Below are positions 42,740-51,151 of a stretch of 64,000 nucleotides of DNA, one piece after another. The number at the start of each line of letters is the position of its first letter. Position 1 is the first letter of the stretch. The notes under the pieces are model-generated. The model did not search any database. It was given only the letters and a program-made list of their open reading frames with translations, and had not been told where the DNA came from. This DNA comes from Caballeronia jiangsuensis (GTDB taxonomy: Bacteria > Pseudomonadota > Gammaproteobacteria > Burkholderiales > Burkholderiaceae), in contig JFHF01000006.1 in NCBI GenBank assembly GCA_000648925.1, forward strand, positions 1 to 64,000. The letters are read 5' to 3'. The position numbers were made by a program, and so were the translations under genes.

Positions 42740-43681
42740 TCAATTGATTCGATTCGCGTTCAATCGAGCCGGACCAACGCCGCCTAAACCACATGCGTCA
42801 TTATGACGAGCATCGTCCCCGGACAGATCTGAGAAGTTCTCAACCATCGACCGATGAGGGAACGGACTCCATTCGCGGGGCAATGCGCATAAGTCTTGCG
42901 TCTCAGCGGCTTTATCCGGACTCCGCACAATCATCGCATTAATTTTTCCTGACGGCCCCATGCAGACCGGATCGTAGTACAACCGCCGTACAAGGTAACC
43001 TCTATCGTTTGGAAATCGATACTGACGGTCGAATATCGCTTCATTGCCCACGAGACATAGCGGCCAATACTCGGCCGGCGTGCCATGCATCCGTATAGCG
43101 GCGTAATCACAAGTCAGCGCAGGAGGGCTAAACTCCGTTAAGTCTACGTCCGCTCCAGACGCAACGGTCCTACCGGAACCCTTTCCCACGGCAACGAAGA
43201 AGTCCAGCGCGTTATACCTATCGACCGCCATCTCACCTTCAGGATAGCAATCGCTATATCCGCTCGATTTCATGCACTTTCCGGAGACGTCGACGGATCC
43301 TTCATCGCATGTGCCCTTAACGGCATCTCTTACGCAACTTGTTGCTGTCCTCAAAACGACGGCATTAAATGTACCGTCAAAAGTTGAGGGGCAGGCATTG
43401 GAAAGGGTTCTCTGGCAGGCAACGTATCCAATATTTGGGGCTGAGTCGCTTACGTAGTCGGGGGCTTCACACGCGACAACGTTGTCTTTCAGCGCGCCAA
43501 GCACCCATGCGTTGTTAGTGTTCGGGTTCGTTGTTCCGCATTCGCTGCTCCACAAAGCACCGACGGCCACGAAACCAGGTGGAAGGGGTGTGCCCATGCA
43601 GATTGCGTCCCCATCTGCCGTGGCGAAGGCATCTTGGGAATGTAAGATTGCGATTAGCGCGTATGTGGCAGCGTATCTCAA
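42740..43681 (-). CDS. Exported cysteine-rich protein of the NACHT operon
   Basis: TTG at 43681 five bases after GGAGG is the best start; it gives 313 residues with a clean signal peptide (RYAATYALIAILHSQDAFA). The mature protein has more than a dozen cysteines (ICMG, SECG, ACEAP, ACQR, TCDYA, VCMGPSG), suggesting a disulfide-stabilised periplasmic or secreted protein. No family is recognised. It begins one base after the stop of the preceding gene, so the two are translationally coupled. Base composition is less GC-rich than the phage core. Confidence 0.65.
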   Translation of the reverse strand: MRYAATYALIAILHSQDAFATADGDAICMGTPLPPGFVAVGALWSSECGTTNPNTNNAWVLGALKDNVVACEAPDYVSDSAPNIGYVACQRTLSNACPSTFDGTFNAVVLRTATSCVRDAVKGTCDEGSVDVSGKCMKSSGYSDCYPEGEMAVDRYNALDFFVAVGKGSGRTVASGADVDLTEFSPPALTCDYAAIRMHGTPAEYWPLCLVGNEAIFDRQYRFPNDRGYLVRRLYYDPVCMGPSGKINAMIVRSPDKAAETQDLCALPREWSPFPHRSMVENFSDLSGDDARHNDACGLGGVGPARLNANRIN

Positions 43682-43682
43682 C

Positions 43683-44624
43683 TCAACCTCCGCAATTCGG
43701 CACGCTTTTCGGATGCCAGAGCGTCCCGTTGACGACCTTTCCTTGACCAACGTGTTCTGCTGGGCAAGCGCAAGCTATCCAATCCGCAGGCACGTTGTTC
43801 GCCGCTCTTGCCGCATCGGACTCGGCCTTCTTCTTCGCAGCAAGGGCCGCGTCTCGTTCTTTCCGCGCTTGATCCCGCTCCTTGATAGCGGCATCGCGTT
43901 CGCTTTCGGCCTGCTTGCGCTTTCCTGTTTCCGTCTTTGTTTTCTCTTGCTCTGCCCGTAGCTTATTTTGTGCCTTGATGGACTCGTCCAAAGAGCTAAC
44001 ATAATTAGTCGGAAGTCGATTCACTCCTGACGACGGCGGCGGATCGTATCCGCTAGCTGTCGCCACGTCTTGAAGGAAATTAATGCAATTGGAATCCAGC
44101 AAGTCGTACTCGTGCGTCGTCCACTTATTAATGACATTTCTCACAGCCCGATACTGCTCTTCGCTAATTTCGATCTCTGAAGAAACAGTCGTATCAGCGG
44201 CAGATCGTAGTCGTCCCGCGTATTCCGACTTGCTGCACTCTTCCGAGGGGGCACATCGAAACTCCGAACGCAAAAGCCCTGGTCCTTTGATGATGCCTTT
44301 CCCGGAAAAAGTCGCCGGGTAGAAACCAAAGACCTCTTCCTTGATTCCGTTGTTGAGCTTCCACTTCAAGATAACGTAGGCGTGTCCGGTATAGGATGGA
44401 TTTCCGTAAGCACCGATGGGCTTGATGGGTCTCGCGACGAACTCAACGCTTAGACCGGTAGCCGCGCCGCTACCAATTGGCCAAGCCGAGAGCACCGAGA
44501 TCACTACTGCGACCGTCAGGCGTCCCATCCGGGAGGTATAGTCAGTAATATGTTGAGACAGTCGGCATGTAGAGCAAATTAAATTCAGAAGGGCCAACAA
44601 GAGTCGGCCAGCCCAGCAGCGCAT
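43683..44624 (-). CDS. Exported protein with possible papain-like fold and coiled coil
   Basis: ATG 44624 after GGGGGA gives 313 residues; 44528 (MGRLTVAVVISVLSAWPIGS) is an alternative start that leaves a simple signal peptide. The body contains GHAYVILKWKL and, about 100 residues on, YDLLDSNCINFLQDVATASG. The H and C spacing recalls permuted papain-like (LRAT/PPPDE/DUF4105-like) enzymes. Then follows a roughly 80-residue charged coiled coil (QAESERDAAIKERDQARKER) and a Cys-containing tail (WIACACPAEH). Peptidase, amidase or acyltransferase activity is only a possibility. Confidence 0.6.
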   Translation of the reverse strand: MRCWAGRLLLALLNLICSTCRLSQHITDYTSRMGRLTVAVVISVLSAWPIGSGAATGLSVEFVARPIKPIGAYGNPSYTGHAYVILKWKLNNGIKEEVFGFYPATFSGKGIIKGPGLLRSEFRCAPSEECSKSEYAGRLRSAADTTVSSEIEISEEQYRAVRNVINKWTTHEYDLLDSNCINFLQDVATASGYDPPPSSGVNRLPTNYVSSLDESIKAQNKLRAEQEKTKTETGKRKQAESERDAAIKERDQARKERDAALAAKKKAESDAARAANNVPADWIACACPAEHVGQGKVVNGTLWHPKSVPNCGG

Positions 44625-44699
44625 ATTTTGTCCCCCGTTGTTGCTTTTTTTCAACGGTCGAAGGTGTCTGTATGAGCGTCTCGTGCCCGATTAAAATCA

Positions 44700-46520
44700 C
44701 TAGAGATTCGACGGCCGACTCATGTATTTCATCTGCATGATCATCCTCCCTATCACCTCATCCAGCTCCGCACGCATCACCCGAAGTTCATCAACCCCGA
44801 TCTGCAACGCAGTGTCGAACGATGATGCGCCGTAGATCTCAATGCCACGGTCAAGAGGAAGCTCATACGCCGGCTTGTGCAAATCCTCCGTCCGGCGAAA
44901 TCCCAGCTGCGCGTTGATGTCTCGCAGTTCCAACGAGTCGGGAAACGTATCATCTACCGACGCGTTCAATCGATGCTCGAGATAGTGCGCGATGATAAAA
45001 TTTTCGGAACGAACCGCCTTATCCTGGCGAACGTAGAGTTTTTTGGATCGATCTAAAGCGTAGATGATTTTCGCTCCTTTGCAAAAATACAAGAAGAAGG
45101 CTTGCCGTAGTGGCGTGCCCCTTAGGCTGTATTCTCGTGCACCAAGGGCGATGAGCACCTTTTCTATTTCCGGTCTGAGGAAAAATTTCGCGTGACGAGT
45201 GCGATCAACGATCGCTAGGAACGAAAGCACTCCGCTCCACTTCCAGTAGTTGTGCGCCGCCTGATTGTAAAACTCTTTAGCATTCTCGTCAGATTGCCGT
45301 TTGATATAGGCGGACGAATGATATTCAAGAACGCTTTTGTGTAGAAAAGTTAGGAAGCCACGTCCCTCCTCAATCAAAAGACATGCGACGTGAGTCATAT
45401 CCCACCTGAAATCTTCGGCCTTACACTGCGAGCCTTCGGTGCACTCCTGTGCCGCTTTAAAGGCTGGGAAGAAAAAAGGGCTGTTAAAAGATCTGCCATA
45501 GTCATTAAACATGACCATGTAACTGAAAGCCTCAAACAACTGCTTCATTATATACTCGGAGATGTCGCATTTGCGCGTTCTTAACATTGCTACCTTGAAG
45601 CGATCATGCCTTGTGAACATAACTTCAAACAAATCTTCGAAAAAACGTTGCATGATCTGCGGCACTGCGCGTTCATTCAAATATACAAGTACAAGAAGTG
45701 TGAGCAGCAACGGCGTCGAAATCAACGCTGACATCTCGTGCGAGCTATTTGCGATTGCATCGCGTATCTCATGGCTCTCCACTGCGCTTAATTTGAGCTT
45801 ATCGAGAAAACCCGGGTAATCCTCGGGCAACAGAGGTGCAATACGCACGGTGTGGAAGAAATTGCTACGTTGAATTGCACAATCGGGACGAGAGGTCACG
45901 ACAATCTGCATGCTGTCGTATCGAGTGGCGAAACCTTGAAGTTCGTGAATGACGTTTGGGACAAACCTTTCGTCTACTTCATCGAACCCATCCAGCATCA
46001 GAACAAGTCGCCCGGAAGATGCAAGATAATCGAATACATCGTCATTGCATCGAATCCGGAGATTATCGAGTGTTGAATAGACCAAAGCCTTGACTGAACT
46101 GTTATTCAATGATAAAAAACGGAGCTCCACGAAAATAGGAATATGTCCGGTAGATGCCTCAGTGATCTCTTGGAGTGACAAAAACCGCAGAAACACTGAT
46201 TTTCCTTGTCCTACCGTTCCCTCGATTACGATGTTCCTCTTTTTCAAATCGCTCAACGAGTTCACGGCATTGGCGTGTCCATGCTGATCAAGAAGCTTAC
46301 AGGGGTAATAGAACTCATTGAATGACTTGCTCTCGTCGGGTGTGAGTATCGTCTTAGTCTTGCTTATCTCGATGAGCTTCTGGGCAACTTGCGCGCCCGC
46401 GCGTGAGGCACGCCAACGCCAAATACGCTTGGCGACCTCCACGCTGGATTTTTCGTATATATCACGTAACAGTGGCGCGAGGACACGGGACGCTAAAGTA
46501 AGTTCCGCCGTTATAGTCAT
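44700..46520 (-). CDS. NACHT-domain NTPase (bacterial NLR-like, antiphage candidate)
   Basis: The 606-residue protein has a NACHT module: Walker A GTVGQGKSV at 101-109, Walker B LVLMLDGFDE at 172-181 and the sensor VVTSRPD. Winged-helix/superhelical parts follow, including STPLLLTLLVLVYLNERAVP and FLTFLHKSVLEYHSSAYIK, all typical of bacterial NACHT proteins. The N-terminal ~75 residues form a small helical domain. There is no recognisable nuclease or other effector and no long LRR/TPR sensor. Known relatives protect against phages. GGAG precedes the ATG. It sits among three exported proteins, which is unusual. Confidence 0.88.
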   Translation of the reverse strand: MTITAELTLASRVLAPLLRDIYEKSSVEVAKRIWRWRASRAGAQVAQKLIEISKTKTILTPDESKSFNEFYYPCKLLDQHGHANAVNSLSDLKKRNIVIEGTVGQGKSVFLRFLSLQEITEASTGHIPIFVELRFLSLNNSSVKALVYSTLDNLRIRCNDDVFDYLASSGRLVLMLDGFDEVDERFVPNVIHELQGFATRYDSMQIVVTSRPDCAIQRSNFFHTVRIAPLLPEDYPGFLDKLKLSAVESHEIRDAIANSSHEMSALISTPLLLTLLVLVYLNERAVPQIMQRFFEDLFEVMFTRHDRFKVAMLRTRKCDISEYIMKQLFEAFSYMVMFNDYGRSFNSPFFFPAFKAAQECTEGSQCKAEDFRWDMTHVACLLIEEGRGFLTFLHKSVLEYHSSAYIKRQSDENAKEFYNQAAHNYWKWSGVLSFLAIVDRTRHAKFFLRPEIEKVLIALGAREYSLRGTPLRQAFFLYFCKGAKIIYALDRSKKLYVRQDKAVRSENFIIAHYLEHRLNASVDDTFPDSLELRDINAQLGFRRTEDLHKPAYELPLDRGIEIYGASSFDTALQIGVDELRVMRAELDEVIGRMIMQMKYMSRPSNL

Positions 46521-46569
46521 TAGGGCTCCGACCTAGACGAACGTAATCGTGGACAAGCCTTTCCGCATG

Positions 46570-47178
46570 CTAAAAATGAGTTCCTAGTCGACCGTTTATC
46601 CAGTCCTTGGCAACGTTCGGCGCTGAATTCGGACCGCCGCCCACATTCCCGTTCAAGACCTCTCCCATATCTACGTAAAGTGCCTTCGGATTATTTGCGA
46701 GCAAAGCGTCCGTGATACCTGGCGCATACAAGGTAGCAAGTCCCTGTATTGTTAGGTTGACTATCATGTTCGCTGGCGCGTACTTTTCAGCACAGCTTTT
46801 CGCTTTATCCTTCAGCGTTTGGGGGGCGCTGTCTCTCAGTTCCGAAATCCTTTTTAGCTTGGCCGGAGTTCCATCTTGTATTGCTTTGCGCTGAGCAGCT
46901 GCGTCCGCTCTGAGCTTAGTGTAAGCAGACATTGCGTCGACTTTTTGCTGCGCAGACATGGTAGTTGAGGCAAGTATGTTAGCTTCGCTTTGGTTGATGT
47001 TTGCTTCTGCAGTCTGTATGGCGAGCGCCTTATCAGAGTCTTGCTTCATGCTCAATTCGACTTGTCCTAATTCGGCGTTAGCCGCCGCAAGATCTTTGTA
47101 AAATTGATCCTCGCAATATTCCGCATGGCACACGACCGGCAACAGAGAAATAAACGCTAGGACCGAAATTTTTTTCAT
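46570..47178 (-). CDS. Exported helical protein of the NACHT operon
   Basis: The 202-residue protein has a signal peptide (MKKISVLAFISLLPVVCHA) and a long helical region rich in Ala/Gln/Lys (EANINQSEANILASTTMSAQ; KLRADAAAQRKAIQDG). It ends with a Gly/Asn-rich part (GEVLNGNVGGGPNSAPNVAK). GGAG lies seven bases before ATG. It is the first gene of the four-gene minus-strand cargo operon. Function unknown; no homologous family recognised. Confidence 0.65.
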   Translation of the reverse strand: MKKISVLAFISLLPVVCHAEYCEDQFYKDLAAANAELGQVELSMKQDSDKALAIQTAEANINQSEANILASTTMSAQQKVDAMSAYTKLRADAAAQRKAIQDGTPAKLKRISELRDSAPQTLKDKAKSCAEKYAPANMIVNLTIQGLATLYAPGITDALLANNPKALYVDMGEVLNGNVGGGPNSAPNVAKDWINGRLGTHF

Positions 47179-47375
47179 TTTCGTTCTCCGCTAGTGTGTA
47201 TGGAACTGCTCATATAACGTAGGCGGCGCTCAACTACCATGCAATCGTTTAAGTCATTCAACTCTGTGTGGTACCGCACAAAGTGAGACTTTCCGGTGTG
47301 TTAGGGGGCTTCGCGATGACAAGAAGCCGAACGACGTCGCGGAAAAATCCGGTATTCGTTTGGCTGATGGGGATA
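47179..47375 (-). promoter_or_regulatory. Upstream region of the NACHT operon
   Basis: About 200 bases without a convincing gene lie between the phage replication-module end (47376) and the first NACHT-operon gene. The operon promoter is expected here, but no clear -35/-10 pair stands out. Base composition changes here from phage-like to AT-richer. Confidence 0.35.
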
Positions 47376-48002
47376 TTACTTACAATGCACCAGAGGCCAA
47401 ACGCAGAGGCCGTCGGCAAGAAACGCCCGTTCGAGAATCGCCAGCGCGAGGAGTTCGAGATTGTCCAATTCACGGTCAACCTCAATCGCGCGACGTGCAA
47501 GGGTCGACTTGCTTGTATGTGTGCGTCCGGCAATCGCACGGAGCGACAGGCCGTCACCTTGGGTCGCCGGCAGATAGCGGCGCCAAAGCAGATCCCAAAG
47601 CGGATCAGCGGCGAGCGCGGCTCGAGCAGAAGCCGGTCTAGTTGCGGAAAAATGCGCCACGAGCCCGGACACGCCCAGTTGCTTTTCGCGGGGGCTTTCA
47701 GAAAAGCGCGCGACGACTGCGGACGCCTGGGAAGGCGAAAGGCGGTCGAGTACGGCTTGACGCACGAGCGCGCATTGAGCACGCGTTTCGAGCCGCGACA
47801 GGCCCGAGAAGTCGACGACGCGCGACGGCTGACCAATCAGGCGCTTGACCCAATCGGCGTGCATGCGGCTGCGCGTCGGCGCGAGACAGGCGACGGTGAC
47901 GAGCGCGCGGCGCGTCGCACCAGCATCGACGGCGGGCAGGTTCGCCATGCGGTAGCTGGTGGCGAGCGCCACACCTACGTCCCGGAAAGTCTCACCGTGC
48001 AT
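47376..48002 (-). CDS. HTH phage protein, possible late regulator
   Basis: The 208-residue protein starts at an ATG eight bases after AGGAG. Its C-terminal third contains a helix-turn-helix-like segment, LSLRAIAGRTHTSKSTLARR. Upstream are Arg/Ala-rich helices. Its place at the end of the replication operon, where lambda has Q, makes a late-transcription or antitermination role plausible. No Q-family motif is evident. Confidence 0.5.
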   Translation of the reverse strand: MHGETFRDVGVALATSYRMANLPAVDAGATRRALVTVACLAPTRSRMHADWVKRLIGQPSRVVDFSGLSRLETRAQCALVRQAVLDRLSPSQASAVVARFSESPREKQLGVSGLVAHFSATRPASARAALAADPLWDLLWRRYLPATQGDGLSLRAIAGRTHTSKSTLARRAIEVDRELDNLELLALAILERAFLADGLCVWPLVHCK

Positions 48003-48016
48003 CGAGCATGCTCCTG

Positions 48017-48220
48017 TCAGGCGGCGGTCTTGCCGTCGTCGTCGGCGTCTTCGCCCAGGCCGACATCGACATCGTCGCCATTCTCGCGCTCGCGGTGGCG
48101 TTCGTCACGCTCGCGCTGATTGTCGTCCCGCTGACGCTGGTTTTCGTCGCGCTGCTGCTGCGCGTCGTCGGGCTCGCTGCCCGGTTGCGGTTGGGCCGGC
48201 TGTTTCGTCTGGTTCGTCAT
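48017..48220 (-). CDS. Small low-complexity hydrophilic protein
   Basis: A 67-residue protein consists almost entirely of Gln, Asp, Glu, Arg and Asn (RDENQRQRDDNQRERDERHR) with an acidic end. GGAG precedes the ATG and the start overlaps the upstream stop. It is probably disordered; function unknown. Confidence 0.5.
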   Translation of the reverse strand: MTNQTKQPAQPQPGSEPDDAQQQRDENQRQRDDNQRERDERHRERENGDDVDVGLGEDADDDGKTAA

Positions 48221-48444
48221 GCTTGATCTCCTTCGGGGTGAACGCCATTCGGCGCGGGACTCCTCAGGTCCTTGTTTTCGGGGGCGGCTGAGACGAGCGC
48301 GTTACGCGCGACGCGCGCGACGTAGCGCGAGACTTCGTTATCGGGCTGACCGTCGCACATAGCTACGATCAGCTGCAGCGCTTCGCGCATGCGCGCGTTG
48401 TCGTTCGCCAGATGGTGGCGAATCGCCTCCAGTCTCACGGTCAT
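48217..48444 (-). CDS. Small hypothetical phage protein
   Basis: ATG 48444, five bases after AAGGAG, gives 75 residues with a helical stretch (RLEAIRHHLANDNARMREAL and NEVSRYVARVARNAL). It lies between rusA and the low-complexity gene. No family is recognised. Confidence 0.55.
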   Translation of the reverse strand: MTVRLEAIRHHLANDNARMREALQLIVAMCDGQPDNEVSRYVARVARNALVSAAPENKDLRSPAPNGVHPEGDQA

Positions 48445-48461
48445 CAAAACTCCTTGTCGGT

Positions 48462-49010
48462 TCATGATTCGAAAGGGTCTTCGATCAGAGGTTGGACGGG
48501 CATCGAGTCGAATAGCGACTGCTGCGGCTTGATGTAGGGGATGCGCTCGATCGTCACTTCGACGCACGCTTCGGCGCGCGGTTCGCCGCGCTCGGCGTGT
48601 AGGCGCCAGACGAACAGGTCATCGATGAACACGCGGCCTTTGAGCGAGTCGAGCAGGATCTTGAGGCAGTTGTCCAGGTCGCAACACCGCACGCTGTCTT
48701 CCCATTCGTCGCCGTACTTGCGCATCCGCTGACGCGCGTCCTGTGGCATCTTCGGATAGAGCTTCACGGTCAGCGCCACGCGTCCGAAGATCGGTTCGCG
48801 AATCTTGGCGACCTTCAGAAGCCAATGGATTTCGCGTCGATAGGCTTTCGCTTCTGCGGAGACGACGACCTGTACATTACCGTTGATGACGAACGAGTTC
48901 CAATACCTATTGGCGCTCGGCGGATACGGAAGTGTCAGGGTCAGCGGCTGGTCGAATGCGATCGCCGGCGGCAGATCGGGCGCGCGGTGGCCGGCCATGT
49001 TCAGGACCAT
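48462..49010 (-). CDS. rusA: RusA-family Holliday junction resolvase
   Basis: The 182-residue protein has LTLPYPPSANRYWNSF and the catalytic region RCCDLDNCLKILLDSLKGRV followed by FIDDLFV. These carry the aspartates (D111, D113, D130, D131) of RusA. RusA cuts four-way junctions made during phage recombination or late replication. Its start overlaps the upstream gene. Confidence 0.93.
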   Translation of the reverse strand: MVLNMAGHRAPDLPPAIAFDQPLTLTLPYPPSANRYWNSFVINGNVQVVVSAEAKAYRREIHWLLKVAKIREPIFGRVALTVKLYPKMPQDARQRMRKYGDEWEDSVRCCDLDNCLKILLDSLKGRVFIDDLFVWRLHAERGEPRAEACVEVTIERIPYIKPQQSLFDSMPVQPLIEDPFES

Positions 49011-49333
49011 TTACCGTCGCGCATGGTCGCGACGAAGTAGCCGACCTCGCGCAAGGGCCGAACCTTGATATCGCCTAGGGCTTCCAGATACGCGGCGATC
49101 CCGGCATCGGTTAGCCGCCACCACTTGCACAGATAGGCGTGAACGCTCGGCACGTTCACCGGCTGGCCGTCCTTGATAAGCGCGCGGATCGTCGCGAAGA
49201 TCGAGCCGTGCAGCCCATGACGGAAGTCGTTGGGCATAAGGTTCGGACAATGCATCAGCGCGCGCGTGTCTTGCAGCAGGCACGCGATCACGCGCTGTTC
49301 GGCTTTGGTCAAGCGATCGCTCTCGAAGTTCAT
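49001..49333 (-). CDS. Stand-alone DnaB N-terminal-like domain protein
   Basis: The 110-residue protein resembles only the N-terminal domain of replicative helicase DnaB: KAEQRVIACLLQDTRALMHC, HGLHGSIFATIRALIKDGQP and VPSVHAYLCKWWRLTDAG. There is no RecA-like ATPase. It could interact with DnaG or host DnaB to recruit the replisome. It sits between the helicase-loader-like gene cluster and rusA. Confidence 0.72.
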   Translation of the reverse strand: MNFESDRLTKAEQRVIACLLQDTRALMHCPNLMPNDFRHGLHGSIFATIRALIKDGQPVNVPSVHAYLCKWWRLTDAGIAAYLEALGDIKVRPLREVGYFVATMRDGKWS

Positions 49334-49569
49334 CGTTCTTCTCCGTTGATGATCTGATACAGGCGCATCGGCAGTTCAACCGAAAGATCGGCACCGGCTT
49401 GGAAGTCATCGCCCATAATCTTCGCCATCGGTTGCAGGCACGCGTGACAACGGCCCACGTCATTGCTTAGGAGGTCGAGCAATGTCGCAAACTGTAGCCG
49501 CTCATGCTCGGTCAGCGGATATTGCATTTCGCGCAGGCGATTGGCGGCGATGCGGGCGAAGTTGCTCAT
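49330..49569 (-). CDS. Small hypothetical protein
   Basis: A 79-residue protein starts MSNFARIAANRLREMQYPLT and has a CxxC (GRCHACLQPMAKI). It overlaps both neighbours by four bases, so it is translated as part of the replication operon. Function unknown. Confidence 0.6.
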   Translation of the reverse strand: MSNFARIAANRLREMQYPLTEHERLQFATLLDLLSNDVGRCHACLQPMAKIMGDDFQAGADLSVELPMRLYQIINGEER

Positions 49570-50237
49570 GCTGCAATGTCCTCGTCATCGTCGCCGGGCT
49601 CGCGCATGCGCGCTAAATGCGTCACGCCATCGCCGACGATATGCGGTGACGGCACGCGCAGCGGAAGCTCCACATCGTCGATCTGGCGCGCGTCGGGCGT
49701 ATTGGTCCATTCGCCGTTCTCGTCGAGGTCGTCACGCGAGCAGCCGTGCGTCGTGCACCAGTTGGTAATCGCCTGCTGAGCGATCGCGAGCTTGTTGAGC
49801 GGGACGTTTGTTTCATTAGCTTCACGAAGGATCTTGAACGCCCACTTGATGCCGTGCGTTCCGCCACCGGGCTCGCGCTTGGGCAATCGATGCTTCGCGA
49901 GGATCGCGTCGATCTTCGCTTTCTGCGCCACGCCAACGGGCGTAATGCGATGCTCGTGCGTCAGAGCAGGCAGCGATGGTGCGCGATGTTCGGGTACAGC
50001 GATGCAAAACTCGAGAAATTCCGGCAGAGTCGGCGCGTACTTCGCATGAAAGCACGCCGCGATACCGCGCCGAATTTGCGCCGGACTCAAGCCCTTGAGA
50101 CCGAGACCCCACGTTTCCCGAAACACGTTCGGGTTTGACCGATGCCACATGTCGACGAAACGCTGCCCGTAGATCGCAGTCAGCCGCTCGAACAGGTCGT
50201 CAACAACCGACTCAGGAACCGCGTCTTTCGGCCACAT
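49566..50237 (-). CDS. Replication protein P-like (helicase loader candidate)
   Basis: ATG 50237 after GGAGG gives 223 residues beginning MWPKDAVPESVVDDLFERLT, then WGLGLKGLSPAQIRRGIAAC and APTLPEFLEFC. This is the pattern of phage replication proteins of the lambda P/DnaT-like group encoded behind the O-type initiator. It would bring host DnaB to the phage origin. Confidence 0.75.
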   Translation of the reverse strand: MWPKDAVPESVVDDLFERLTAIYGQRFVDMWHRSNPNVFRETWGLGLKGLSPAQIRRGIAACFHAKYAPTLPEFLEFCIAVPEHRAPSLPALTHEHRITPVGVAQKAKIDAILAKHRLPKREPGGGTHGIKWAFKILREANETNVPLNKLAIAQQAITNWCTTHGCSRDDLDENGEWTNTPDARQIDDVELPLRVPSPHIVGDGVTHLARMREPGDDDEDIAA

Positions 50238-51147
50238 GGCTGACCTCCGTAACGTCCACGTCGATGACTTCCCCGGCCGGGTTGCGTCGCGTGATGGCGG
50301 CCATGAACGCGTCGTCGCGATCGCGGCGACTCGCGGTTTTCCCGCCGTTCGCGTGCCCCATCGCATGCGCATCGACGGCGGTCAGCGGCTGGGCGTGTTT
50401 CGCCGTCCATGCCCGAGCGGACCGCAGCGCGTAGGCGGCGATGCGCGTCACGTTCGGCCGCTTCTGCGCGTCGTCGATCGCACGGCCGAGCGTGGCGGCG
50501 CTGACGCCTTCGGCTTCGGCAAGGTCGGCCGTGGCGCGGTCCTCGTCGGTCGGATCGCAGCCGCGCCGGTCGAGCAGATCCCCAAGGCGCTCGCGGGTCT
50601 CTTCCCGTCCCGTCGTCGGGCCGTCGCTCGCGCGCGCGCGCGAGGTTGTATGACGAGATGTGATAGCACGCTGGGTTTTAGGTTTACTCTCCGATGAACC
50701 CGATGAACCCGATGAACCCGATGAACCCGGCTTTAATTTCATTAAATGGTTCGCCTTAGGTTCGGCTCGGGTTTGCCTAAGGTTCGGCTTCTTTATCCGG
50801 CGCGGGTTTTCGGGTGGACTAGGCAGTACACTTGCAATCTCGCGCGGGTGCGGACGCTGATGCTTTTTCCACTTCGTGATCTGGATGATCGGCTCGCCGT
50901 TGACCTCGTAACGCAGAATCAGGTCCGCTTGATCGAGCAAAACCAAACCTTGGTCAACCTCGGGTTCGCCAAGGTCGGTATCGTATGGAAACAGGTCAAC
51001 CTTGATGCGCCCCGGACGATCCTCAAGTCGTCCTTCACGATCAGCGAGTGTCAGAAGACCCGCGAACATCAGGCGGGCAAGATAAGGCATATGCCCGAGC
51101 GCTTCGTTACGAAAGAACTCGGATTTGAGCAGGCGAGCGCGTCCCAT
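50212..51147 (-). CDS. Phage replication initiator (O-like/replisome organiser)
   Basis: ATG 51147 gives 311 residues. The N-terminal domain is a winged-helix of the replisome-organiser type: MGRARLLKSEFFRNEALGHM, LMFAGLLTLADREGRLED, IKVDLFPYD and IIQITKWKKHQRPHPREIAS. A linker with four GSS units follows, then a C-terminal helical domain. The phage origin is probably inside or near this gene. It overlaps the P-like gene by 26 bases. Confidence 0.83.
   Translation of the reverse strand: MGRARLLKSEFFRNEALGHMPYLARLMFAGLLTLADREGRLEDRPGRIKVDLFPYDTDLGEPEVDQGLVLLDQADLILRYEVNGEPIIQITKWKKHQRPHPREIASVLPSPPENPRRIKKPNLRQTRAEPKANHLMKLKPGSSGSSGSSGSSESKPKTQRAITSRHTTSRARASDGPTTGREETRERLGDLLDRRGCDPTDEDRATADLAEAEGVSAATLGRAIDDAQKRPNVTRIAAYALRSARAWTAKHAQPLTAVDAHAMGHANGGKTASRRDRDDAFMAAITRRNPAGEVIDVDVTEVSHVAERRGS
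50692..50727. repeat. Four perfect 9-bp tandem repeats
   Basis: CGATGAACC is repeated four times head to tail and encodes (GSS)4 in the linker of the replication initiator. Being in frame, copy changes would only alter linker length. It could also act as an iteron-like origin element, as lambda's origin lies inside gene O. Confidence 0.9.
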
Positions 51148-51151
51148 AGCA

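Noticed and set aside
50692..50727. CRISPR-like repeat
   Set aside because: Units are 9 bp, directly adjacent without spacers, and encode an in-frame GSS linker.
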